Shown here: positions 54,978 through 63,203 of the stretch, piece after piece | Layout of the letters: each line of letters starts with the position of its first letter | How positions within the stretch are numbered: position 1 is the first letter of the stretch | NCBI RefSeq assembly: GCF_002975275.1 | Contig: NZ_PCOQ01000005.1 | Location: 1-64,000, forward strand | Origin: Achromobacter sp. MYb9 | GTDB taxonomy: Bacteria > Pseudomonadota > Gammaproteobacteria > Burkholderiales > Burkholderiaceae_B | Length of the DNA stretch: 64,000 bases | Reading direction: 5' to 3' | The notes under the pieces: generated by a model | Database searches by the model: none | The model's input: the letters and a program-made list of their open reading frames with translations, nothing else | What the model was told of the DNA's origin: nothing | Made by a program: the position numbers and the translations under genes

Positions 54978-55013
54978 TATTGAACATTGTCTAAGATTGG
55001 ACAATGTTCAATA
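54978..55013. promoter_or_regulatory. long palindromic operator at the TetR gene start
   Basis: TATTGAACATTGTC (54978-54991) and GACAATGTTCAATA (55000-55013) are perfectly complementary 14-mers eight bases apart. The right arm covers the first ATG of the TetR frame (55004). It is the expected autoregulatory TetR operator. Confidence 0.75.
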
Positions 55014-55024
55014 AGGTGTCTGTC

Positions 55025-55672
55025 GTGTCTGATCGAGCCCTGCGTAAACAGCAACAAACCCGCGACCATCTGGCTCAGGCGGCAATCGGGCTGTTCGACC
55101 AGAACGGCTATGCCGCCACGACCATGGACCAGATCTCGACGGCGGCGGACGTCGCTCGGGGAACCCTCTACAACCATTTCGCGGACAAGGACGCGATCGT
55201 GGCGTATTGGGTAGACACCCAGCTTGCGCAGGGCATCCCGCAGTTGCTGCACCACGTCATGACGCTATCGTCGTTCGAAGAACGGGTGACAGGCGTATTC
55301 GAGGCGTCGGCCCAATGGTGGCAAGGCCACTGGGTTTATATCGCTCCCTATCTCAGGCATCGATTCCAACAGGTACAGAGCAACGACGCGGCATCTGGCT
55401 CCGACATGCTTGCCGTATACGAACGGTTGATTGCCGACGCGCAGGACGCACAAGAGATTATCGCGACCACGCCCGCGCCCCAGTTGGCGCGCTATTTGCA
55501 TTTTTTGTATCTCGGCGCAGTGATGCACGCGCTGGGCAATGCCGGCGTCTCGCTGTCGCATGAACTCAAGCAGGCGGCCGCGTTTTTCCTGGCGGGCTGT
55601 CGTGCGCCATCCGCCATCCCGACGCATGCGGACCAGCCCGCACGGCGCCATCCATCCAAGACCAAGGCCTGA
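55025..55672 (+). CDS. TetR-family regulator upstream of a methyltransferase
   Basis: The frame opens at ATG 55004, which lies inside the operator; GTG 55025, eight bases after AAGG, is the more likely start and gives 215 residues. The HTH reads LAQAAIGLFDQNGYAATTMDQISTAADVARGTLYNHFADKDAIVAYW. The ligand domain is helical. It is followed six bases later by a methyltransferase gene and probably controls both through the palindrome at its start. Confidence 0.87.
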   Translation: MSDRALRKQQQTRDHLAQAAIGLFDQNGYAATTMDQISTAADVARGTLYNHFADKDAIVAYWVDTQLAQGIPQLLHHVMTLSSFEERVTGVFEASAQWWQGHWVYIAPYLRHRFQQVQSNDAASGSDMLAVYERLIADAQDAQEIIATTPAPQLARYLHFLYLGAVMHALGNAGVSLSHELKQAAAFFLAGCRAPSAIPTHADQPARRHPSKTKA

Positions 55673-55678
55673 TCGATC

Positions 55679-56695
55679 ATGTCGCTAAGACCGCTATTGC
55701 AGATGCTGTGGAATGGGCAACTTTTTCCAGCCTTGGCCACCAATGCGCTGTACAAACCGTTCTACAAACTGACCTTTCTGGCGGCGCTGAAAACGTCCGG
55801 GCTGATGGAAAAACTCGCCCAAGGACCTGTCCCATTTCAGCAATTGGCCGGTGCCGGCGCAGCCGATGGCAAAGCGGTCGAGGCCTTGCAGGCCTGGCTG
55901 CGGATGGGATGCCGGTTAGGGTTGTTGGAACTGGGGCGCGATGGCTACAAGCTGAAACGGCTGGCCAGGAAATTGGCGCGGCCTGAAAACGATGCCGCTT
56001 TGGCGTTGGCCCAAGAGGCGGCAAGCATGCATCACCGCTTGATCACCGAAACGCCCGCGAAGCTTCGCGACGGCAAGCTGTGGGACCTGGACAATCAGGA
56101 CGGCGAGTTGACCGCCCGGTCATCCCGCGCGCTAGAGCCGTTTTTGGTCGAAGCCATCACGCGCTTCATGCCGCGAAATGCGCCGTGCAGTCTGCTGGAA
56201 GTGGGTTGCGGTTCGGCGGTCTACATTCGGCATGCTGCCCGCCATAACCCCAGACTAACGGCGACGGGGCTGGAATTACAGCCACGGGTGGCGCAGGTCG
56301 CGCAAGAGAACATCACTGCATGGGGCCTGCAAGACCGCGTCACCATCGCCACGGGCGACATCCGCCACATGGAAGCCGGGCAGGCCTTTGACTGGGTCAC
56401 GCTGTACAACAATATCTACTACTTTCCAGTGGATGAGCGCGTGGCGCTCCTGGCCAGGATCAGGCAATTGCTCAAGCCACACGGCGCGTTGCTATTGGCG
56501 ACCTGCTGCCAGGGCGGCAACCCCGGCATGGAAGCGCTGAATCTGTGGGGCGCGTCCAATCGGCATGGCGGGCGGCTGCCGGGTGTTGATGAAATGCAGC
56601 AACAACTGCGCGAGGCCGGCTATTCCCATGTGGAGACGATGCGGCTGATTCCCGGTGACTGCTTTTTCGCCTTCCGCGCCGCAGTCCAGGCCTAG
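55679..56695 (+). CDS. SAM-dependent methyltransferase, O-methyltransferase type
   Basis: This 338-residue protein has an N-terminal helical dimerisation region (about 1-150) and a class I methyltransferase domain with motif I LLEVGCGSAVYIRHAA near residue 172, motif II GLELQPRVAQVA and motif IV DWVTLYNNIYYF. The layout resembles plant-type and polyketide O-methyltransferases (as in acetylserotonin methyltransferase-like bacterial enzymes). Acceptor unknown. The preceding TetR gene is six bases away; the stop overlaps the converging LysR remnant by four bases. Confidence 0.85.
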   Translation: MSLRPLLQMLWNGQLFPALATNALYKPFYKLTFLAALKTSGLMEKLAQGPVPFQQLAGAGAADGKAVEALQAWLRMGCRLGLLELGRDGYKLKRLARKLARPENDAALALAQEAASMHHRLITETPAKLRDGKLWDLDNQDGELTARSSRALEPFLVEAITRFMPRNAPCSLLEVGCGSAVYIRHAARHNPRLTATGLELQPRVAQVAQENITAWGLQDRVTIATGDIRHMEAGQAFDWVTLYNNIYYFPVDERVALLARIRQLLKPHGALLLATCCQGGNPGMEALNLWGASNRHGGRLPGVDEMQQQLREAGYSHVETMRLIPGDCFFAFRAAVQA

Positions 56696-57075
56696 GCCTC
56701 GAACAACGCCCGCTCATCGTCGAATACCTGGATCAGGTAGTCGACGACGGCGCGGATCGGCAGGTCCTTGCGGTCTTGCCGCCGAGTCAGCAGCATGATC
56801 TCGCGCGGTGGCGGGGCTTGTTCCAGCTTGCAGGGCGCAAGACCTGGCGTCGTGCGTCCGATGTAATGAGGCAGCAGCGCAATGCCGACGCCCGATTGGG
56901 CGGCCGTGGCTTGAGCCACTTGGTTATTGGCTCGAAATGCCACACGCGATCTTGGAAAATGCCGAGCCAGCCACGCCGCTTCCGGCAGATACGCGTTGGC
57001 CTCGTCGAACCCTACGAACACCGGCGCGGCGCCTTCTTCGATCCGTCCGCAAAGCGTCGGCTCGCCGTAGAAACC
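56692..57075 (-). pseudogene. C-terminal half of a LysR regulator (5' end deleted)
   Basis: The minus-strand frame holds the last part of a LysR ligand domain: FRANNQVAQATAAQSGVGIALLPHYIGR, then LEQAPPPREIMLLTRRQDRKDLPIRAVVDYLIQVF, ending at 56692. Toward 57075 the match ends and the frame runs on into antisense of the SDR fragment. No winged helix exists. It is one side of a deletion junction. Confidence 0.78.
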
Positions 57076-57086
57076 AAACCGGCGAC

Positions 57087-57621
57087 GGGAAGGGAGGTGG
57101 TCGCGCAGGCGCTGGCCCGCTTCGGGCGCGTGGACACGCTGATCAACAATGCGGGCATTTTCATTGCCAGTGCATTCACGAACTACACCGGGCAGCAGTA
57201 TCAGGACATGCTGTCCACCAACTTGAATGGCTTCTTCCATACGACGCAACCCGAGGTGGAAGCAATGCTCGAGCAGGGCGGCGGCCATATCGTGCAGATC
57301 ACCACGACATTGGTGGACCATGCGAATTCGAACGTGCCATCGGTGCTGGCTTCATTGGCCAAGGGGGGGCTGGCCGCTGCAACGCGCAGTTTGGCGATCG
57401 AGTATGCGTCCCGCAATATCCGCGTGAACGCCGTGTCGCCGGGCATCATCAAGACGCCCATGCACGCAGCGGAAACGCACGGCGCGTTGGCGGCATTGCA
57501 CCCCATGAAGCGATTGGGCGAGGTCGCCGATGTGACGCAGGCGGTACTCTATCTGGAGGACGCCGGTTTCGTGACGGGCGAGATCCTGCATGTCGACGGC
57601 GGACAGGTGGCAGGCGTCTGA
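57087..57621 (+). pseudogene. C-terminal part of an SDR oxidoreductase (5' end deleted)
   Basis: From about TGREVVAQALARFGRVDTLINNAGIF the plus strand encodes a short-chain dehydrogenase without its first 70 or so residues (no TGxxxGIG nucleotide motif). It continues IRVNAVSPGIIKTP and VTGEILHVDGGQ as usual. In the usual YxxxK place it reads ASLAK, so Tyr is absent, as in one SDR subgroup. An open frame starts at 56776 but its first 100 residues are antisense of the LysR remnant. Probably inactive. Confidence 0.75.
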
Positions 57622-57670
57622 TCGTCTGGTCGGTAACCCTTATGGCGCAGGCCGAAAATGGAGCATTGAG

Positions 57671-57904
57671 ATGCCTTACGTAAACATCAAAGTCACCCGA
57701 GAAGGAACGGAACCCGGTGCGACGGCGACCACGCCGGAGCAGAAGCGGGCGCTGATCAAAGGCGTCAGCGACCTGTTGTTTGACGTCCTGGGAAAGCCAC
57801 ATGCATCAACCTTCGTCGTCATTGACGAGGTCGATATGGAGAACTGGGGCGTTGGCGGCGTCACCGTGCCTGAATATCGGGCAAAGCACGCCAAGCCCGA
57901 CTAG
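57671..57904 (+). CDS. 4-oxalocrotonate tautomerase-family protein
   Basis: The 77-residue protein starts MPYVNIKVTREG, giving the catalytic N-terminal proline after Met removal. The family keto-enol tautomerases form hexamers or trimers. The segment TTPEQKRALIKGVSDLLFDVLGKP and VVIDEVDMENWGVGG match. It lies 50 bases after the SDR fragment and was probably in the same transcript before the deletion. Confidence 0.88.
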   Translation: MPYVNIKVTREGTEPGATATTPEQKRALIKGVSDLLFDVLGKPHASTFVVIDEVDMENWGVGGVTVPEYRAKHAKPD

Positions 57905-57911
57905 GCGCGCT

Positions 57912-59042
57912 TCACCGAGCCGCCGCGGCAACCGCGGAAATCGCTTGGGACTGCGATTTCCGCCACCATGCCTCACCCGCGTGGGGCGTACTCAGATCCA
58001 CGCGCTCGCCCATTTCCGGCGTGGTCAACGACACGCCCTTTAAGGCGGCCAGTTCCGCGACGCGTTCGAAAGGCTCCTGCCAGGCATGCATTGCCAAGTC
58101 GAACGTGCCGTTATGAATCGGCAGCAACCATTGGCCGCGCAGGTCCAAATGCGCCTGCAGCGTCTGTTCCGGCTGCATATGCACGTAGGCCCAGCGCTTG
58201 TCGTAGGCGCCGGTTTCCATCAGCGTCAGGTCGAACGGGCCAAAGGCGTCGCCGATGGCCTTGAATCCGTCGAAATACCCGGTATCGCCGCTGAAGAACA
58301 CGCGCAGGTCGGCGTCTTGAATGACCCATGACGCCCACAGGCTGCGGTCGCTGTCGGTCAAGCCTCGGCCCGAGAAGTGCTGGGCGGGGGTGGCCGTCAG
58401 CCGCAATCCCTCAACCTCGGTCGACTGCCACCAGTCCAGTTGTTCCACTTGTTTCGCGTCAATGCCCCAGGCGATCAATTGATCGCCAACGCCTAGCGGC
58501 GTGATGAAGCGGCCGGTCTTGGCGGCCAGTTGCATGACGGCGGCATGGTCAAGGTGATCGTAATGGTTGTGGGACAAGATGATCCCGGCAATCGGTGGCA
58601 GATCTTCGATGGCGATGGGGGGCGCATGAAAGCGCGCGGGGCCCGCCCATTGCACGGGTGACGCGCGTTTGGAGAAAACCGGGTCGGTCAGCCAGTACTT
58701 GCCGCGCAGCTTCAAAAGTACGGTGGAATGGCCAAGTCGATACAGGCTGCGGTCGGGGGCGGCTTCAAGTTGGGCGCGATCCAGGGCGCGCACCGGAATC
58801 GGTTGGTCGGGCACGGTGCCGGTCGGCTTGTCGAACAGGAAAGCCCAGGTCAGTTTCAGTCCCTGCCAAAAGCCCATTGACGGGCGCGGCGATACATTGG
58901 CGAAGCGCCCGTCTCGGTGCTGGGGCGAATCCGGATAGCTGGGTGGGGTGCAATGGACGTAGGCAGTAGTGGCGGTCACGGCAAGAATTCCAGGCAGGAG
59001 GAGGGCAAGGGCAAAGACGTGGAGACGCTTCATGGAAGCCAT
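57912..59042 (-). CDS. exported MBL-fold metallohydrolase, NAPE-PLD/UlaG type
   Basis: The 376-residue protein starts at 59042 (or 59033) with a hydrophobic signal segment (HVFALALLLPGILAV). The metal motif is H158-N-H160-Y-D162-H163, followed by AQHFSGRGL and SGDTGYFDG, and a His later in PIHNGTFDLAMH. This is the RomA/UlaG/NAPE-PLD-like group, which hydrolyses phosphodiesters or lactone-like substrates. It is divergent from a TetR gene with two palindromic sites between them, so probably TetR-controlled. Confidence 0.85.
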   Translation of the reverse strand: MASMKRLHVFALALLLPGILAVTATTAYVHCTPPSYPDSPQHRDGRFANVSPRPSMGFWQGLKLTWAFLFDKPTGTVPDQPIPVRALDRAQLEAAPDRSLYRLGHSTVLLKLRGKYWLTDPVFSKRASPVQWAGPARFHAPPIAIEDLPPIAGIILSHNHYDHLDHAAVMQLAAKTGRFITPLGVGDQLIAWGIDAKQVEQLDWWQSTEVEGLRLTATPAQHFSGRGLTDSDRSLWASWVIQDADLRVFFSGDTGYFDGFKAIGDAFGPFDLTLMETGAYDKRWAYVHMQPEQTLQAHLDLRGQWLLPIHNGTFDLAMHAWQEPFERVAELAALKGVSLTTPEMGERVDLSTPHAGEAWWRKSQSQAISAVAAAAR

Positions 59043-59050
59043 CAAAAATG

Positions 59051-59101
59051 TAGACTGCACAGTGTAGTTTTGTTTGGGTAAAAAGTACACCGCGCGGTGT
59101 A
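59051..59101. promoter_or_regulatory. pair of TetR operators in the MBL/TetR divergent region
   Basis: TACACCGCGCGGTGTA (59086-59101) is a perfect 16-base palindrome. TAGACTGCACAGTGTA (59051-59066) is a second, imperfect copy of the same pattern 35 bases away. They lie between the two divergent starts and are the probable sites for the TetR protein. Confidence 0.75.
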
Positions 59102-59131
59102 AAATTAGATTTCTTTGTCTTGGGCCCCGCC

Positions 59132-59749
59132 ATGTCGACTTCGTCACAACGCCTGACTGATCGCAAACGCGAGGCCATCATGCGCGCGGCGGTCGATGAA
59201 TTCCGCACGGCGGGATACGAGGCCACCAGCATGGACCGCATTGCTGCCGCTGCGGGGGTGTCCAAGCGCACCGTCTACAACCATTTCCCCAGCAAAGACG
59301 CGCTGTTTGGGCAGATGCTCGAGCAGTTGTGGGATAGCAGCGCGGACAGCGTCGATATGGCCTATCGCACCGACGTGCCGTTGGATCAGCAACTGAAGCA
59401 GCTGCTGAAGCAGAAGCTGGAATTGCTGAGCGATCCGAGCTTCATCGATCTGGCGCGCGTGGCGTTGGCCGAGATCATTCATTCTCCCGAGCGGGCGCAG
59501 CGCATCGTGTGCCGCATGGGGGAAAAGGAAAGCGGCGTAACCGTCTGGATCCAGGCGGCCATCGCGGACGGGCGTCTCATCGAAGTCGATCCCGACTTTG
59601 CTGGCCATCAGTTGCAGGGGCTTGTGAAGAGCTTCGCGTTTTGGCCGCAAGTCACGTTGGGGCAGCCGCCGTTAAGCCCGGAAGCGCGCAAGCGCGTGGC
59701 GGATTCGGCGGTGGCGATGTTCCTGGGCTGCTACGCGCGCGCGCAGTAG
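59132..59749 (+). CDS. TetR-family regulator, divergent from the MBL gene
   Basis: Start taken at MSTSSQRLTDRKREAIMRAAVDEFR (59132), 205 residues. HTH: AGYEATSMDRIAAAAGVSKRTVYNHFPSKDALFGQML. The C-terminal domain carries a PSFIDLARVALAEIIHSPERAQRI helix and FAFWPQV typical of the AefR/AcrR-C group. The palindromes upstream make it a likely repressor of itself and of the MBL gene. Confidence 0.88.
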   Translation: MSTSSQRLTDRKREAIMRAAVDEFRTAGYEATSMDRIAAAAGVSKRTVYNHFPSKDALFGQMLEQLWDSSADSVDMAYRTDVPLDQQLKQLLKQKLELLSDPSFIDLARVALAEIIHSPERAQRIVCRMGEKESGVTVWIQAAIADGRLIEVDPDFAGHQLQGLVKSFAFWPQVTLGQPPLSPEARKRVADSAVAMFLGCYARAQ

Positions 59750-59840
59750 GGGCCGCGCACGCAGCGGGTCACTTGGGAGACCCCGCCGAACCGCTGCGTC
59801 GCATTGGCAAACCTCAAGGTAAACCTCAAGGCAAGCCGGT

Positions 59841-61451
59841 CTATCCTTGGCTCATGATGCTCAAGGCCACGGCCTCGGCGATCTTGATGCCATCCACGCC
59901 GGCCGACAGGATGCCGCCCGCGTAGCCGGCACCTTCGCCCGCCGGGAACAGGCCTTTGGTGTTAATGCTCTGCAGCGTCTCGTTGTCGCGCTTGATGCGA
60001 ATCGGTGAAGACGTGCGCGTTTCCACGCCCGTCAGCACGGCGTCGTGCATGCCGTAGCCCTTGATGGTCTTGTCGAAGGCGGGCAGCGCCTCGCGGATGG
60101 CAGTGATGGCAAAGTCGGGCAGGGCGGTAGCCAGGTCGGTCAGATGCACGCCCGGCGTGTAGGACGGAAGCACCGAGCCAAACGCCGTCGATGCCTTGCC
60201 CGCGATGAAGTCCCCAACCAGCTGGCCCGGCGCGCTGTAATCGCCGCCTCCCAGTTCAAACGCCCGCGATTCCAGGGCGCGCTGAAAGTCCACGCCGGCC
60301 AGCACGTGTTCCGGGTAGTCCTGCTCGGGCGAAATCCCCACCACGATGCCCGCGTTGGCATTGCGCTCGTTGCGCGAGTACTGGCTCATGCCATTGGTGA
60401 CGACACGATTGGGTTCGGAGGTGGCGGCCACCACCGTGCCGCCCGGGCACATGCAGAAGCTATACACCGACCGCCCGTTGCTGGCGTGGTGCACCAGCTT
60501 GTAATCCGCGGCGCCCAGAATCGGGTGACCGGCGTTCGGGCCAAAACGTGCCTTGTCGATCAGCGATTGCGGGTGTTCGATCCGGAAGCCGACCGAGAAC
60601 GGCTTGGCTTCCATGAACACGCCTTGGTCGTGCAGCATCTGGAAGGTGTCGCGCGCGCTATGGCCGATGGCCAATACGACGTGATCGGCTTCGATGTGCT
60701 CGCCGTTGGCAAGGGTCACGCCCGTGATCTGGCCGTTTTCGCGCTGCAGGGTTTCCACTTTGCTGGAGAACCGGACTTCACCCCCCAGTTTTGTGATGGT
60801 GTCGCGCATGACTTCCACCATGCCCACCAGGCGGAACGTGCCGATGTGCGGCTTGCTGACGTACAGAATTTCTTCCGGGGCGCCGGCCAGCACGAATTCC
60901 TTTAGCACCTTTTCGCCGTAGTGCTTCGGGTCTTTGATCTGGCTGTAGAGCTTGCCGTCCGAGAAAGTCCCCGCGCCGCCTTCGCCGAATTGCACGTTCG
61001 ATTCTGGGTTCAGCACGCGCTTGCGCCACAGGCCCCACGTGTCTTTGGTGCGCTCGCGCACTGCCTTGCCGCGCTCCAGGATGATGGGCTTGAAACCCAT
61101 CTGCGCCAGCACCAGGCCGGCAAACAGACCACAGGGCCCCGTGCCGATGACGATAGGGCGCTTGGCCAGGTTGCCGGGCGCTTGGGCGACGAACTTGTAT
61201 TCGGTGTCGGGCGTCGGCTTGACGTGGCGGTCGTCATGAAATCGCTTGAGCAGCGCCGCTTCATTTTCGACGTCGATATCCAGCGTGTAGGTCAGCAGGA
61301 TATTGTGCTTTTTACGTGCATCGTAGCTGCGCAAAAAGATGGTGAAGCCGTGCAGATCGCTGGCCGGAACACCCAGTTTTTTCAGAATCGCGGCGGGCAA
61401 TTCCTCGGGGGTATGGTTCAACGGCAGCTTGATTTCAGACAGTCGCAACAT
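59841..61451 (-). CDS. FAD-dependent oxidoreductase of the COG2509 type
   Basis: The 536-residue protein has a roughly 85-residue N-terminal domain (MLRLSEIKLPLNHTPEELPAAILKKLG), then an FAD-binding fold with PIVIGTGPCGLFAGLVLAQMGF near 95-114 and a NVQFGEGGAGTFSDGKLYSQI segment characteristic of these uncharacterised flavoproteins, ending GEGAGYAGGILSAGVDGIKIAEAVA for the FAD ribose. It is about 530 residues in most proteobacteria. Reaction unknown. The stretch 61452-61805 to its right has no gene. Confidence 0.87.
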   Translation of the reverse strand: MLRLSEIKLPLNHTPEELPAAILKKLGVPASDLHGFTIFLRSYDARKKHNILLTYTLDIDVENEAALLKRFHDDRHVKPTPDTEYKFVAQAPGNLAKRPIVIGTGPCGLFAGLVLAQMGFKPIILERGKAVRERTKDTWGLWRKRVLNPESNVQFGEGGAGTFSDGKLYSQIKDPKHYGEKVLKEFVLAGAPEEILYVSKPHIGTFRLVGMVEVMRDTITKLGGEVRFSSKVETLQRENGQITGVTLANGEHIEADHVVLAIGHSARDTFQMLHDQGVFMEAKPFSVGFRIEHPQSLIDKARFGPNAGHPILGAADYKLVHHASNGRSVYSFCMCPGGTVVAATSEPNRVVTNGMSQYSRNERNANAGIVVGISPEQDYPEHVLAGVDFQRALESRAFELGGGDYSAPGQLVGDFIAGKASTAFGSVLPSYTPGVHLTDLATALPDFAITAIREALPAFDKTIKGYGMHDAVLTGVETRTSSPIRIKRDNETLQSINTKGLFPAGEGAGYAGGILSAGVDGIKIAEAVALSIMSQG

Positions 61452-61686
61452 GCTTGGGTCCAGATGGATGGGCGATCACAACGTCGCCAAACCGGGAATT
61501 GTACTGGACGGCAAGGGGGCGGCGGGGGAACGACCGGGCGCATCCCGCCGGGTGCGGCCGGCGGGATGCGCGCAGAGGAGCCGAGAGGATTCGAACGAAT
61601 ACGACGCGATTTTGCACCGTTTCCTAGGGATCTGATGGGGCCGTATCACTAAAGTAATACCTGTCGATCGCATTTGTTGTGGCGGC

Positions 61687-61695
61687 AAAAAAAAA
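61687..61695 (+). repeat. A9 homopolymer upstream of the pilin gene
   Basis: Nine adenines end 111 bases before the pilin ATG, in the only intergenic region large enough for the fimbrial promoter. A homopolymer there could change length, but it is short and probably just part of the promoter. Confidence 0.35.
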
Positions 61696-61805
61696 GATGG
61701 CAAAACGATGCCTGCACTGAATAAGCGGTGCGCGCATGGTGGATGCTTGTTCACTGCAAACCTTTACGGTCGTGGCAGTTAATCCCTCAGTATCAGGAAT
61801 CAAAA

Positions 61806-62384
61806 ATGAAACGTAGCACTCTCGCATCCTTGTCCGCAGTCGGCGCTTTGGTGGTGGCGTTGGCGCCGGGCGTCTCGCACGCCCAATGGGATGGCCAAGT
61901 CAAATTCGTGGGTAAGGTCAGCGACGTCACTTGCCTGATCAATGGCAACGCGCCTGGCATGAACAACATTCTGGAAGTGCCCATGGGTGAACACGCACCC
62001 AGCGACTTTACCGGTATTGGTGTCAAAACCTCGCCCGTCTCGTTCGATATCAACTTGACTGCCGGTAGCGGGGCAGCGTGCTCAAGCAGTGCGACCGCCC
62101 GCGTCGCCTTTGACAACGATTCTGTCCACGTTGACAAGAGCTCTGGCAACCTGAAGATCTCCAGCTCGGCGCCCGCTCAGGGCGTGCAGATCGAGATCAA
62201 TGATGCCGGCAACAGCCGCTCGGGCAAGATTCATCTGGGCGCGGCCCAACAGAATCCCCAAGAAGTAGTGCTCACTGCCGCGGGTGGCACCCTGTACTAC
62301 ACGGCCAATTACGTTTCGACCGCAGCGGCCGTCCTGCCGGGCACGGCAAATTCGATTATTCCGTTCATGGTTGCGTACGAATAA
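61806..62384 (+). CDS. fimbrial major subunit (type 1 pilin-like)
   Basis: The 192-residue protein has a signal peptide ending SHA|QW and the pilin fold signs: a Cys43/Cys92 pair for the disulfide, an alternating hydrophobic donor-strand region after the cleavage site, and a C-terminal beta-strand with penultimate Tyr (FMVAYE). It is followed 30 bases later by a chaperone gene, then an usher gene. In related species such subunits form adhesive fimbriae through donor-strand exchange. A strong ribosome binding site (CAGGAATC) precedes the ATG. Confidence 0.9.
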   Translation: MKRSTLASLSAVGALVVALAPGVSHAQWDGQVKFVGKVSDVTCLINGNAPGMNNILEVPMGEHAPSDFTGIGVKTSPVSFDINLTAGSGAACSSSATARVAFDNDSVHVDKSSGNLKISSSAPAQGVQIEINDAGNSRSGKIHLGAAQQNPQEVVLTAAGGTLYYTANYVSTAAAVLPGTANSIIPFMVAYE

Positions 62385-62414
62385 TCGACGGCTGAGTCAG
62401 TAGGGGTATCAATC

Positions 62415-63149
62415 ATGACGCTAGTTGTGCGTAGTGTTTTTTCTGCTGTGGTGGCTGGCGTCATGGCCTGGGCAGCTTGCGCCGGTCCGGCGCAAGCTGC
62501 CTTGGTGCTGATGGGAACCCGGGTCGTATATCCGTCCGATGCTAAGGATGTTTCCATCCGGGCACGCAACGAGGGTTCGGAACCCATGCTTACGCAAGTG
62601 TGGGTGGACGATGGCAGTGCGGGCATCGCGCCGGCAAATATGGTGGTCCCATTCACGGTGTCGCCGGTTCTGACTCGAATTGACCCGAACTCCAGCGCCC
62701 TGATCCGCTTGACCTATACCGGCGGTCAACTGCCGGATGACCGGGAATCCCTGTTCTACCTGAATGTGCTGGAAGCGCCGCCACGCAGCGATTCCACCAC
62801 GTCGGCGATGTTCACCTTCAGGACTCGTATAAAGATTTTTTTCCGGCCCGCTGCGCTGCGTGATGGCCTGGACGACGCACCCTCCATGCTCGAATGGAAG
62901 CTGGTCAGCTCGGGTACAAGTCGGGCGCTAGAAGTCAAAAACCCGACGCCATTTCACGTGTCCATGTCTTCCATCGAATCGGTGGTTGGCGGAAAGCGCA
63001 CAAGCGTTGGCAAAGGCATGGTCGAGCCCTATGGCACTCAGCGCTTCAAACTGCCCCAGGGCATCGGCGCCGGCAAGATTCGCGTGGACTACGAAGCGAT
63101 CAACGATTTCGGCGGCCGTCATACGTTGACGCGCGAGTTGACGCGCTAG
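62415..63149 (+). CDS. periplasmic fimbrial chaperone, PapD-like
   Basis: The 244-residue protein has a signal peptide ending GPAQA and two immunoglobulin-like domains. The first has TRVVYPSDAKDVSIRARNEG with the conserved Arg of the family and the F1-type strand VSPVLTRIDPNSSALIRL; the second carries LEVKNPTPFHVSMSSI. It would fold and cap pilin subunits on their way to the usher. Second gene of the operon. Confidence 0.93.
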   Translation: MTLVVRSVFSAVVAGVMAWAACAGPAQAALVLMGTRVVYPSDAKDVSIRARNEGSEPMLTQVWVDDGSAGIAPANMVVPFTVSPVLTRIDPNSSALIRLTYTGGQLPDDRESLFYLNVLEAPPRSDSTTSAMFTFRTRIKIFFRPAALRDGLDDAPSMLEWKLVSSGTSRALEVKNPTPFHVSMSSIESVVGGKRTSVGKGMVEPYGTQRFKLPQGIGAGKIRVDYEAINDFGGRHTLTRELTR

Positions 63150-63203
63150 ACCCATCTGGTCGCGATGCTTCAGCGGCCAGACCACTAAAGCATTTGTATC
63201 TGG

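Noticed and set aside
61578-61600. GAGGATTCGAAC sequence resembling a tRNA T-arm
   Set aside because: The stem partner is missing and no acceptor or anticodon arm fits, so there is no tRNA gene here, though a tiny relic cannot be excluded.
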